Assembly (NCBI GenBank): GCA_016287975.1
Contig: JAEEXV010000202.1
Location: forward strand, 1 to 11,326
Origin: Lentisphaeria bacterium
GTDB taxonomy: Bacteria > Verrucomicrobiota > Lentisphaeria > Oligosphaerales > Oligosphaeraceae
Length of the DNA: 11,326 bases
Reading direction: 5' to 3'
The notes below the pieces were generated by a model, which saw only the letters and a program-made list of their open reading frames with translations, made no database searches and had not been told where the DNA came from. Below, piece after piece: positions 1 to 6,099 of this stretch. Position 1 is the first letter of the stretch. The number at the start of each line of letters is the position of its first letter. A program made the translations under genes and the position numbers.

Positions 1-296
1 TCTACATGACCCGCCTCCAGGACGAATGGGACAAGAAGCCCGGCGAGAGTTCGCGGGGCTACAATCCCGAGGACTACTACTTCGCGGGCGAGGACCTGAA
101 CCGCCTCCGCAACACCGCCGTCATCATGCACCCGCTGCCGAGGCGGGCGGAGATCTCCACGGAATGCGACAACGACCCGCGCGCCGTCTACTGGCGCCAG
201 ATGCGCAACGGCATGTGGATCCGCGCCGCCCTCATCGCCACCATCTTCTGCCGCGACCAGGAGATCACCAACTACTACATGCTGAACAACCGCTGA
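1..296 (+). CDS. pyrB: Aspartate carbamoyltransferase catalytic chain, C-terminal part
   Basis: Cytoplasmic enzyme that condenses carbamoyl phosphate with aspartate, the committed step of pyrimidine synthesis. Only about the last 98 codons are present. The reading frame is open from base 3, enters as Tyr-Met-Thr-Arg-Leu-Gln, and stops at TGA 294-296. The fragment carries the family signature VIMHPLPRRAEI (the HPLPR loop binds substrate), then DNDPRAVYWRQMRNGMWIRA, which matches the usual 'D.DPRA.YF.Q..NGM..RMAL' C-terminus. ATCase and ornithine carbamoyltransferase share a fold, but this C-terminal pattern is that of PyrB. The next gene starts 87 bp downstream on the same strand, and pyrC lies about 10.8 kb downstream. 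Confidence 0.93.
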   Translation, partial: YMTRLQDEWDKKPGESSRGYNPEDYYFAGEDLNRLRNTAVIMHPLPRRAEISTECDNDPRAVYWRQMRNGMWIRAALIATIFCRDQEITNYYMLNNR

Positions 297-320
297 CAGA
301 CCGAAACCCGGAAAAGCGGA

Positions 321-329
321 TATATTAAG
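321..329 (+). promoter_or_regulatory. -10-like box before the PRPP synthetase gene
   Basis: TATATTAAG is an AT-rich island in the 87-bp G+C-rich gap after pyrB, about 55 bp before the next start codon. Nearly the same nonamer occurs before proS (1985-1993) and before res (6047-6055). No -35 box at 16-18 bp spacing is convincing. CTGACA at 293-298 is 22 bp away, too far for a standard sigma-70 promoter. The assignment rests on resemblance and recurrence only. Confidence 0.4.
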
Positions 330-383
330 CCCTGGCCCCGAGGCCTCCCTTCCCGTGCCCCAGAACACCCCCGCCCCATCCCC

Positions 384-1598
384 ATGCTGAGCAGCAAAGT
401 CATCGTCGTCGGAGCGGTCTCCGACGATCCTCTGGCGATTGACATCGCCCACTACATGCACCAGGAGACCGACATCTCCGACATCCTGGCATACAAGCAG
501 TTCGCGAACACCGAGTTCTGCCCGCGCTTCATCAGCGACGAGACGGACTTCGACCATATCGGGCACGGCCTCGACGGCAAGACCGTCGTCATCGTCTCAT
601 CCTGCTCGGGCGAGCACACCCGCAACGCCCGCGCGATGCGCAACTTCCTCGTCGCCCGCGCCGCCAAGGACAACGGCGCCGAGCGCGTCATCCTCGTCGA
701 GCCCGACCTCTACTACAGCGCGCAGGACCGCGGGGCCCGCCCCGAATACGGCCATGTCGCCTTCCGCCGCACCCCGCAGGACTACAAGAAGTTCGACGGG
801 CAGCCCTGGTCGAGCCGCCTCTACGCGCAACTTCTCAAGAGCGCCGGTGTCGACACCGTCATGACCGTCCACAACCACTCCGTCGCCGTCCAGGAGCTCT
901 TCACCGACATCTTCAACGGCGAGTTCTACAACCTCTCGCCCGCCTCGCTGTACGCGGGCTACCTCGCCACCCACGCCTCCCTGACCCAGATCAGCCCCGA
1001 CCAGGGGCTCGTCATCTGCGCCCCCGACAAGGGCGCGACCCCCTTCGCCCACACCGTCTTCGAGCACTACTGCAACGAGACTGCGGGGATGCTGCTGCAC
1101 GGCAAGCCGAGTTTCATGGTCATGTCCAAGGAGCGCCTGGGCGAGCGCAGCGTCGTGATCACGGCCGCCGAGGACAGCCCCACCAAGCTCTCCGAACTCG
1201 CGGGGCGCGAGGTGGTCGTCTGCGACGACATGGTGCGCACGGGCGGCACCATCAAGGAGTGCTGCAAGCGCCTCAAGGAGGCGGGCGTCCTGCGCGTCCT
1301 CTTCGTGGTCACCCACTTCTATTCGTCGCCCGAGGTCAAGGAGAACCTGAACGACGGCGCCATCGACGACATCATCACCACCAACACCCTCCCCAACATC
1401 CTGAACCGCGACATGCAGGGGCGTCTGCGCCGCAAGATGCTGATCCTGAAAATCGAGCGCTGGATCGTCAACGAACTGCGCAAGCGCATCCTCCACGTCG
1501 ACCTGCCGCCCTATCGGCCGCCATACTCCGTCGACATCTCCCGCAAGAACCCCTATTGGGAGGACAACCAGGAACTCGCCGTCAAGCCCATCGGCTGA
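384..1598 (+). CDS. prs: Ribose-phosphate pyrophosphokinase (PRPP synthetase), long divergent form
   Basis: Predicted to transfer pyrophosphate from ATP to ribose 5-phosphate, making PRPP for nucleotide, His and Trp synthesis in the cytoplasm. The landmarks follow the family order. The N-terminal half has DGKTVVIVSS (64-73) and AQDR (113-116, equivalent to the ARQDR ATP-site motif). HNHSVAVQELF (163-173) matches the usual 'D.H..QIQGFF'. PDKGA (214-218) follows. K249 and R251 fall where the flexible-loop catalytic Lys/Arg pair lies. The PRPP-binding loop is CDDMVRTGGTI (280-290). At 404 residues it is clearly longer than the usual ~315, with about 60-80 extra C-terminal residues rich in Arg/Lys and then Pro/Tyr (roughly 340-404). 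No Shine-Dalgarno is visible; the leader is C-rich and ATG 384 is the first good start. A hairpin follows the gene. A different PRTase-fold role is possible, but the two-domain pattern favours PRPP synthetase. Confidence 0.82.
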   Translation: MLSSKVIVVGAVSDDPLAIDIAHYMHQETDISDILAYKQFANTEFCPRFISDETDFDHIGHGLDGKTVVIVSSCSGEHTRNARAMRNFLVARAAKDNGAERVILVEPDLYYSAQDRGARPEYGHVAFRRTPQDYKKFDGQPWSSRLYAQLLKSAGVDTVMTVHNHSVAVQELFTDIFNGEFYNLSPASLYAGYLATHASLTQISPDQGLVICAPDKGATPFAHTVFEHYCNETAGMLLHGKPSFMVMSKERLGERSVVITAAEDSPTKLSELAGREVVVCDDMVRTGGTIKECCKRLKEAGVLRVLFVVTHFYSSPEVKENLNDGAIDDIITTNTLPNILNRDMQGRLRRKMLILKIERWIVNELRKRILHVDLPPYRPPYSVDISRKNPYWEDNQELAVKPIG

Positions 1599-1618
1599 TC
1601 CCCCGACGCGAACATCCA

Positions 1619-1638
1619 CCGGCCCGAGAACGGGCCGG
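1619..1638 (+). terminator. Strong GC hairpin after the PRPP synthetase gene (candidate terminator)
   Basis: A perfect 8-bp inverted repeat, CCGGCCCG (1619-1626) and CGGGCCGG (1631-1638), encloses an AGAA loop, 20 bp after the stop codon. All stem pairs are G-C. No T-run follows, so it is not a textbook intrinsic terminator. It could instead stabilise the mRNA 3' end or pause the polymerase. Confidence 0.5.
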
Positions 1639-1662
1639 CACGGAACGCCGCCCCACGATGAG

Positions 1663-1932
1663 TCTGAAGTCTGGGGTCTGGGGTCCCCGATGGGTCTGGG
1701 GTCTGAAGTCTGGGGTCCCCGATGGGTCTGGGGTCTGAAGTCTGGGGTTCCCGATGGGTCTGGGGTCTGAAGTCTGGGGTCCCCGATGGGGCTGGGGTCT
1801 GAAGTCTGGGGTTCCCGATGGGTCTGGGGTCTGAAGTCTGGGGTCTCCGATGGGTCTGAAGTCTGAAGTCTGGGGTTCCCGATGGGTCTGAAGTCTGAAG
1901 TCTGGGGTCTCCGATGGGTCTGAAGTCTGGGG
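1663..1932 (+). repeat. Tandem array of 32-bp units (8 copies) built from heptamers
   Basis: An 11-mer T(C/T)(C/T)CCGATGGG recurs eight times at exactly 32-bp spacing, starting at 1684, 1716, 1748, 1780, 1812, 1844, 1876 and 1908. Between copies lie three heptamers of the TCTGGGG or TCTGAAG type, so each unit is 3x7 + 11 bp. The array begins with TCTGAAG at 1663 and ends with TCTGGGG at 1926-1932. Variants are almost all transitions (GG/AA in the heptamer, C/T in the 11-mer); the one exception seen is GCTGGGG at 1791. The period is not a multiple of three, so the array is unlikely to be coding, although it leaves long minus-strand frames open. It fills most of the gap between the prs-like gene and proS. 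Its function is unknown. Confidence 0.95.
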
Positions 1933-1965
1933 GCCATATCGGAAAAGGTTGTCCTGCGGGGAAGC

Positions 1966-1979
1966 CAATTCGGGAATTG
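1966..1979. promoter_or_regulatory. 14-bp palindrome upstream of proS (candidate operator)
   Basis: CAATTC-GG-GAATTG is a perfect 6+6 inverted repeat with a 2-bp centre. It ends 5 bp before the -10-like box at 1985, so it would lie in the promoter spacer or -35 zone. The position fits a repressor or activator site. The stem is too short and AT-rich, and the loop too tight, for a terminator. No regulator can be named from the sequence. Confidence 0.35.
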
Positions 1980-1984
1980 CAAGA

Positions 1985-1993
1985 TATATTTAG
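1985..1993 (+). promoter_or_regulatory. -10-like box before proS
   Basis: TATATTTAG lies about 81 bp before the proS start, just after the tandem array and the palindrome. It differs by one base from the box before the prs-like gene (TATATTAAG). No clear -35 box is visible at the usual spacing. It is probably the start of the proS-FHA-mgtE transcription unit. Confidence 0.42.
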
Positions 1994-2073
1994 AGTTTTG
2001 CCGAGCGAAGGCGGGCGCGGGGGAGGGCGCGCCGTCTGGATTTCCAGCCCCATCACATAGGTTAGCAACTGCC

Positions 2074-3819
2074 ATGCGCATGACCCAGCTTTTCGGGCAG
2101 CGCCTGCGGGAGGCCCCGCGGGACGCCCAGACCGCCAGCCACATTTTCCTCGTACGGGGCGGCTATTGCCGCGCGGTGTCGACGGGCATCTATTCGCTGC
2201 TGCCGCCAGGCAAGCGGATTGTCGCGAAGATCGAGCGGATCATCCGCGAGGAGATGGACCGCATCGGCGGCCAGGAGGTGCTGATGCCGGTGGTGCTGCC
2301 GGCGGAACTCTGGCAGCAGTCGGGGCGCTGGGAGACGGTCGGGGCGGAGCTCCTGCGCTTCAAGGACCGCAACGGCAAGGACATGCTGCTGGGCATGACG
2401 CACGAGGAGTCGGCGGTGCAGATCGCGCGGACCGAGCTCAACAGCTACAAGCAGCTGCCTGCGATGATCTACCAGATCCAGACGAAATACCGCGACGAGG
2501 CGCGCCCGCGCGCGGGCCTCATCCGCGTCCGCGAGTTCACCATGAAGGACGCGTACAGCTTCCACGTCTCGCAGGAGGACCTCGACCAGTACTACGTCGT
2601 CTGCCGCGACGCCTACAGCCGCATCTTCAAGCGCATCGGCATCCGCGAGTTCCTGTGCATCCAGGCGGATTCGGGCATCTTCGGCGGCAACCGCTCCGAC
2701 GAGTTCATGGCCATCGCCGATTGCGGCGAGGACACCATCTTCGCCTCCCCCAACGGCAACTACGAGGCCAACCGCGAGGTCGCCTGCTCCCCGCTGAAGT
2801 TCACCCCCGAGGAGCCGCTGCCCCTGGAGAAGGTCGAGACGCCGCACTGCAAGACCATCGCCGAGGTCGCGGCGTTCCTCAAGACCGACGCCGCGCACAC
2901 CTGCAAGGCCGTCTTCTACAAGGACAGCCAGGGCAGGCTCGTCTTCGTCAACATCCGCGGCGACCTGGAGGTCAACGAGACAAAGCTCGCCAAGGTCGTC
3001 AAGGACGGCAACCTCGCCTTCGCCGACGACGAGCTCATCCGCTCCGTCGGCGCGGTGCCTGGCTTCGCCTCGCTCTACGGCCTCGACTTCGCGAACATCC
3101 GCGTCGTGGTCGACCCCTCGGCCGTCCACTCGAACAACCTCGTCGTCGGCGCCAACGAGGAAGGCTACCACTACCGCAACTTCAACTTCGAGCGCGATGT
3201 GCAGGACAAGGCGCATGTCACCGTCGCCGACATCGCCACCGTGCGGGACGGCGATCCCTCGCCCGTCGACGGCGCGCCGTTGAAGCTCCTGCACGGCATC
3301 GAGATCGGCAACATCTTCCAGCTTGGCGTCAAGTACTCCAAGCCGATGGGATGCAACTTCCTGGACGCCGACGGGCAGTCCAAGCCGATGGTCATGGGCT
3401 GCTACGGCATCGGCGTCGGCCGCGCGATGGCGGCGGTGCTGGAGCAGTCGCACGACGACTGGGGGCCGATCTGGCCGCTGGCCATCGCGCCGTGGCAGGT
3501 CGAGATCGTCGGGCTCAAGTACTCCGAGCCTGCGGTCAAGGAGGCCTGCGAGAAACTCTACGGCGAGCTTCAGGGCCTGGGCGTCGAGGTGCTGCTGGAC
3601 GACCGCGGCGAGAAGGCGGGCAGCGCCTTTGCGGACGCCGACCTGCTGGGCATTCCGTACCGCGTGGTCGTCTCCCCGAAGACCATCGCGGGCGCCGAGG
3701 TCGAGTTCAAGCGCCGCGACTGGGGCAAGAAGAGCGAGATGCGGCCGCTTGAGGGCCTTGCCGCGCGGCTGAAGTCCGAAATCGACGCCGAACTGGCCGC
3801 AAACCTCCTGGCGGAGTAG
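2074..3819 (+). CDS. proS: Prolyl-tRNA synthetase, bacterial type with editing domain
   Basis: Cytoplasmic class II aminoacyl-tRNA synthetase that charges tRNA-Pro. At 581 residues it matches the bacterial form (E. coli has 572). The N-terminal catalytic domain has SGRWE (83-87), MTHEES (108-113) and motif 2, RDEARPRAGLIRVREFTMKD (140-159). An inserted editing (INS) domain spans about 225-400. It carries TCKAVFYKD (276-284) with Lys278 at the known editing-lysine position, GDLEVNE (296-302), and GANEEGYHYRN (359-369). The family uses this domain to hydrolyse Ala-tRNA-Pro. Motif 3 is MGCYGIGVGR (441-450), followed by WPLAIAPWQVEIV and the C-terminal anticodon-binding domain. ATG 2074 gives MRMTQLF, which aligns with the MRTSQ-type N-terminus; ATG 2080 is an alternative. 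The Shine-Dalgarno is weak (AGG near 2059). The FHA gene begins 13 bp after the stop. Confidence 0.97.
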   Translation: MRMTQLFGQRLREAPRDAQTASHIFLVRGGYCRAVSTGIYSLLPPGKRIVAKIERIIREEMDRIGGQEVLMPVVLPAELWQQSGRWETVGAELLRFKDRNGKDMLLGMTHEESAVQIARTELNSYKQLPAMIYQIQTKYRDEARPRAGLIRVREFTMKDAYSFHVSQEDLDQYYVVCRDAYSRIFKRIGIREFLCIQADSGIFGGNRSDEFMAIADCGEDTIFASPNGNYEANREVACSPLKFTPEEPLPLEKVETPHCKTIAEVAAFLKTDAAHTCKAVFYKDSQGRLVFVNIRGDLEVNETKLAKVVKDGNLAFADDELIRSVGAVPGFASLYGLDFANIRVVVDPSAVHSNNLVVGANEEGYHYRNFNFERDVQDKAHVTVADIATVRDGDPSPVDGAPLKLLHGIEIGNIFQLGVKYSKPMGCNFLDADGQSKPMVMGCYGIGVGRAMAAVLEQSHDDWGPIWPLAIAPWQVEIVGLKYSEPAVKEACEKLYGELQGLGVEVLLDDRGEKAGSAFADADLLGIPYRVVVSPKTIAGAEVEFKRRDWGKKSEMRPLEGLAARLKSEIDAELAANLLAE

Positions 3820-3832
3820 CCGCCGTGTCGCC

Positions 3833-4621
3833 ATGCCCATCTGCCGGATCTTCAATTCCAAAGGCACGGAACTGACCCACTTCCGCACCGAGGACTTCCC
3901 GAACCAGCGCCGCATCGTGGTCGGGCGCTCCTCCAAGTGCGACGTGTCGCTCAAGCACCTGGCGGAGAACAACATCAGCCGCGAGCATTTCTTCCTGTCC
4001 CGCAGCCTCGGCAGCGACGACTGGAAGATCCACGACACCAGCCGCGCGGGCATCGTCCTCGACTGCCGCAAGGTCCCCGAGGCCGACCTCCACAACGGCA
4101 GCGTGCTGCGCTTCGGCCAGCTCTTCTTCTGCTTCGGGGAGCGCGCCGCCCCCAGCCCGTACTTCCTCGCCTGGAACAGCATCGGCGGCGGGGACGAGGA
4201 GTTCGCGCGCCTCTGGCCGGGCGTCAACTCCGTCGGCGCCTCCCATGACAACTACGTCATGGTGCGCGAAGGCTCGGTCTCCCGCTTCCATGCGCAGGTG
4301 GAGGTCAACGGCGACCGCCTGCTGCTCTCGAACCTGAGCGCCATGGTCGAAAGCCAGGTCAACGGCGCCGAAGTCACGGGGCCGCGCGAGATCCGCCCTG
4401 GCGACACCATCGTCCTGGCCGACGTCCAGGTGCGGCTCGGGCGCACCGAGGCCATGGCCGCGCCCGTGGCGGACATCCTCTCCGAGAAGGCGCTGCAGCG
4501 CCAGAACCAGAAGTCGGAGACGGACCGCAACCTGCGCCCCACGATTGTCGTCATTCTCCTGCTTGTCATCATCGGATGCTTCGCGATCGCCCTCTTCTAC
4601 GGCGCCCGCCTGCTCCGATAA
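3833..4621 (+). CDS. Tail-anchored protein with two FHA domains
   Basis: FHA domains bind phosphothreonine peptides and usually act as adaptors for Ser/Thr kinases. The first FHA domain (about 27-102) has GRSSKCDVSL (31-40), SREH (49-52) and FGQLFFCFGE. The second (about 130-206) has SRFHAQVEVNG (150-160), SQVNG (174-178) and RPGDTIVLADVQVRLG, but GAS replaces the usual GRS loop, so its ligand binding may be altered. A polar linker (210-235) leads to one C-terminal hydrophobic helix, about 236-257 (TIVVILLLVIIGCFAIALF), then a short GARLLR tail. The N-terminal bulk is therefore probably cytosolic and anchored at the membrane. There is no signal peptide. It starts 13 bp after proS and precedes mgtE by 63 bp, so cotranscription is likely. 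The partner kinase is not in this window and the specific role is unknown. Confidence 0.85.
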   Translation: MPICRIFNSKGTELTHFRTEDFPNQRRIVVGRSSKCDVSLKHLAENNISREHFFLSRSLGSDDWKIHDTSRAGIVLDCRKVPEADLHNGSVLRFGQLFFCFGERAAPSPYFLAWNSIGGGDEEFARLWPGVNSVGASHDNYVMVREGSVSRFHAQVEVNGDRLLLSNLSAMVESQVNGAEVTGPREIRPGDTIVLADVQVRLGRTEAMAAPVADILSEKALQRQNQKSETDRNLRPTIVVILLLVIIGCFAIALFYGARLLR

Positions 4622-4684
4622 CCCCAACCGCAAGGAAATCATCCCCCATGAACAGCAACCCAGCCAACACGGAGCCTCCCCCGT

Positions 4685-6025
4685 ATGAACGCCGCAGAGA
4701 TGGAAAAAATGCTGGCGCCGGGCAGCTTCGGCGCACTCAAATCCGCCCTTGAGGAAATGAACCCCGTCGACATCGCGAACGCGATGGGCGACATGGACAA
4801 GGGCAAGATGCTCCTGCTGTTCCGCCTGATGCCAAAGGACCAGGCGGCGGCGGTCTTCACCTATCTCGACCCAGGGGAGCATCGCCACATCGTCGACGCC
4901 ATCTCCGCCGCCGAAGCGGGCGACCTGCTCGACGAAATGTATACCGACGACGCCGTGGACTTCCTCGGCGAACTCCCCTCCAACATGGTCCGCGCGATCC
5001 TGCAGGAGGCCGAACCCGAGACCCGCAAGATCGTCAACCAGTTCCTGAACTACCCCGAGAACTCGGCCGGCAGCATCATGACCTCCGAGTTCGTCTACCT
5101 CTTTGAGACGATGACCTGCAAGGAGGCGCTCGCCGTCATCCGCGCCGCAGGCATCGACAAGGAGACCATCTACACCTGCTACGTCACCGACGCCTCGCGC
5201 CACCTCACCGGCGTCGTCTCCCTGCGGACCATCCTCCTCGCCAGCGACGACACGAAGATCGCCGACATCATGGAGACCGCCGTCGTCGTCGCCCATACCC
5301 ACGACGACCAGGAGGAGGTCGCCAAGAACTTCTCCAAATACGACTTCATCGCGATGCCCGTGGTCGACAAGGAGAACCGCATCGTCGGAATCATCACCGT
5401 CGACGACATCATCGACGTCGTCGAGGCCGAGAACACCGAGGACGTGGAGAAGATGGCCGCCCTGAAGCCGTCGGACGACGAATACCTGCATACCAGCGTC
5501 TGGAAGCTGGCGCGCAACCGCATCGTGTGGCTGCTGGTGCTGATGATCTCGGCGACCTTCACCGCGATGATCATCCGCCACTACGAGGACATGCTGACGA
5601 AGATGGTGTTCCTGGCCGCCTTCGTGCCGATGCTGATGGACACCTGCGGCAACTCCGGGCAGCAGGCCTCGACGCTGATCGTGCGCGGTCTGGCGGTCGG
5701 GGACATCGAGCTGGGGGACTGGCTGAAGATCCTGTGGAAGGAGCTGCGCGTGGGCTTCCTCTGCGCGCTGACGCTGGCGGTGGTGAACTTCGCGCGGATC
5801 TGGCTCTTCCATCTGGCGAAGCCGCGCGTCAACCTCGTCGTCAACCTGACCTTGCTCTTCGCGGTCATCCTCTCCAAGCTCATCGGCTGCATGCTGCCGA
5901 TCCTCGCCAAGCGCGTCAAGTGCGACCCCGCCCTCATGGCGTCGCCGCTCCTGACCACCTCCGTGGACGCGCTGACCCTCGCCATCTACTTCAACATCGC
6001 CACCTCGCTGCTGGCGGGCTCCTGA
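4685..6025 (+). CDS. mgtE: Magnesium transporter, MgtE family
   Basis: Inner-membrane Mg2+ channel/transporter; the 446-residue length matches the family. Order of parts: helical N domain (about 15-125, with MPKDQAAAVFTYLD and DDAVDFLGELP), two CBS domains (about 130-190 with the SAGSIMT start; about 195-250 ending GIITVDDIIDVV), a connecting helix, then about five membrane segments (near 281-297, 305-325, 355-372, 383-405, 425-443). The pore signature is PMLMDTCGNSGQQ (315-327), a variant of P...GGN.G.Q with Cys before Gly-Asn. The last helix has DPALMASPLLTTSVDALTLAIYF, and Asp428 matches the conserved pore aspartate. In the known family Mg2+ binds the N/CBS domains and closes the pore. GGAG (4671-4674) lies 10 bp before ATG 4685, which supports this start. 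Probably co-transcribed with proS and the FHA gene. Confidence 0.94.
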   Translation: MNAAEMEKMLAPGSFGALKSALEEMNPVDIANAMGDMDKGKMLLLFRLMPKDQAAAVFTYLDPGEHRHIVDAISAAEAGDLLDEMYTDDAVDFLGELPSNMVRAILQEAEPETRKIVNQFLNYPENSAGSIMTSEFVYLFETMTCKEALAVIRAAGIDKETIYTCYVTDASRHLTGVVSLRTILLASDDTKIADIMETAVVVAHTHDDQEEVAKNFSKYDFIAMPVVDKENRIVGIITVDDIIDVVEAENTEDVEKMAALKPSDDEYLHTSVWKLARNRIVWLLVLMISATFTAMIIRHYEDMLTKMVFLAAFVPMLMDTCGNSGQQASTLIVRGLAVGDIELGDWLKILWKELRVGFLCALTLAVVNFARIWLFHLAKPRVNLVVNLTLLFAVILSKLIGCMLPILAKRVKCDPALMASPLLTTSVDALTLAIYFNIATSLLAGS

Positions 6026-6046
6026 CGCAAAACCGCCACGAGAGAT

Positions 6047-6055
6047 TATAGTAAG
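6047..6055 (+). promoter_or_regulatory. -10-like box before the restriction-modification operon
   Basis: TATAGTAAG lies 22 bp after the mgtE stop and about 45 bp before the res start. It is the third copy of the TATA(T/G)T(A/T)AG pattern found before the prs-like gene and proS, which suggests a promoter in the host's own style. No convincing -35 box is visible. It may originally have served pyrC. Confidence 0.4.
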
Positions 6056-6072
6056 AAACGCATCTTCCGCTG

Positions 6073-6082
6073 AACCCAATCT
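6073..6082 (+). repeat. 10-bp direct repeat, left copy (res leader)
   Basis: AACCCAATCT lies 17 bp upstream of the res start. The identical sequence occurs at 11041-11050 in the pyrC leader, so the two copies bracket the whole res-mod module. It could be a target duplication or recombination scar, a shared leader element, or chance. Confidence 0.45.
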
Positions 6083-6099
6083 TTCCGTTTCCACCCGCG

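Noticed and set aside
1663..1932. Reading the 32-bp repeats as a CRISPR array
   Set aside because: There are no unique spacers; the whole unit repeats, and no cas gene is present.
597..2144. Long minus-strand open frame (515 codons) across the prs-like gene and the tandem array, reading as PQTSD/RPIGD repeats
   Set aside because: It is the antisense shadow of a G+C-rich gene joined to a stop-poor repeat array. The 32-bp period shifts frame each unit, three minus frames are open at once, and no family is recognisable.
2062..4251. Minus-strand frame of 729 codons opposite proS and the FHA gene
   Set aside because: Low-complexity shadow frame (Asp/Val/Leu/Arg-rich) opposite clearly homologous + strand genes.
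4648..4752. Small + strand frame starting at ATG 4648, with AAGGA about 11 bp upstream
   Set aside because: About 35 codons, overlaps the mgtE start in another frame, and has no recognisable features. A short leader peptide cannot be excluded but nothing supports it.
6012..6038. Inverted repeat TGGCGG/CCGCCA at the mgtE end as a terminator
   Set aside because: Only 6 bp with a 15-base loop, partly inside the gene, and no T-run; expected by chance in this composition.
3707..6094. Minus-strand frame of 795 codons opposite the FHA gene and mgtE
   Set aside because: Composition driven by C-biased third codon positions of the + strand genes; no domain recognised.
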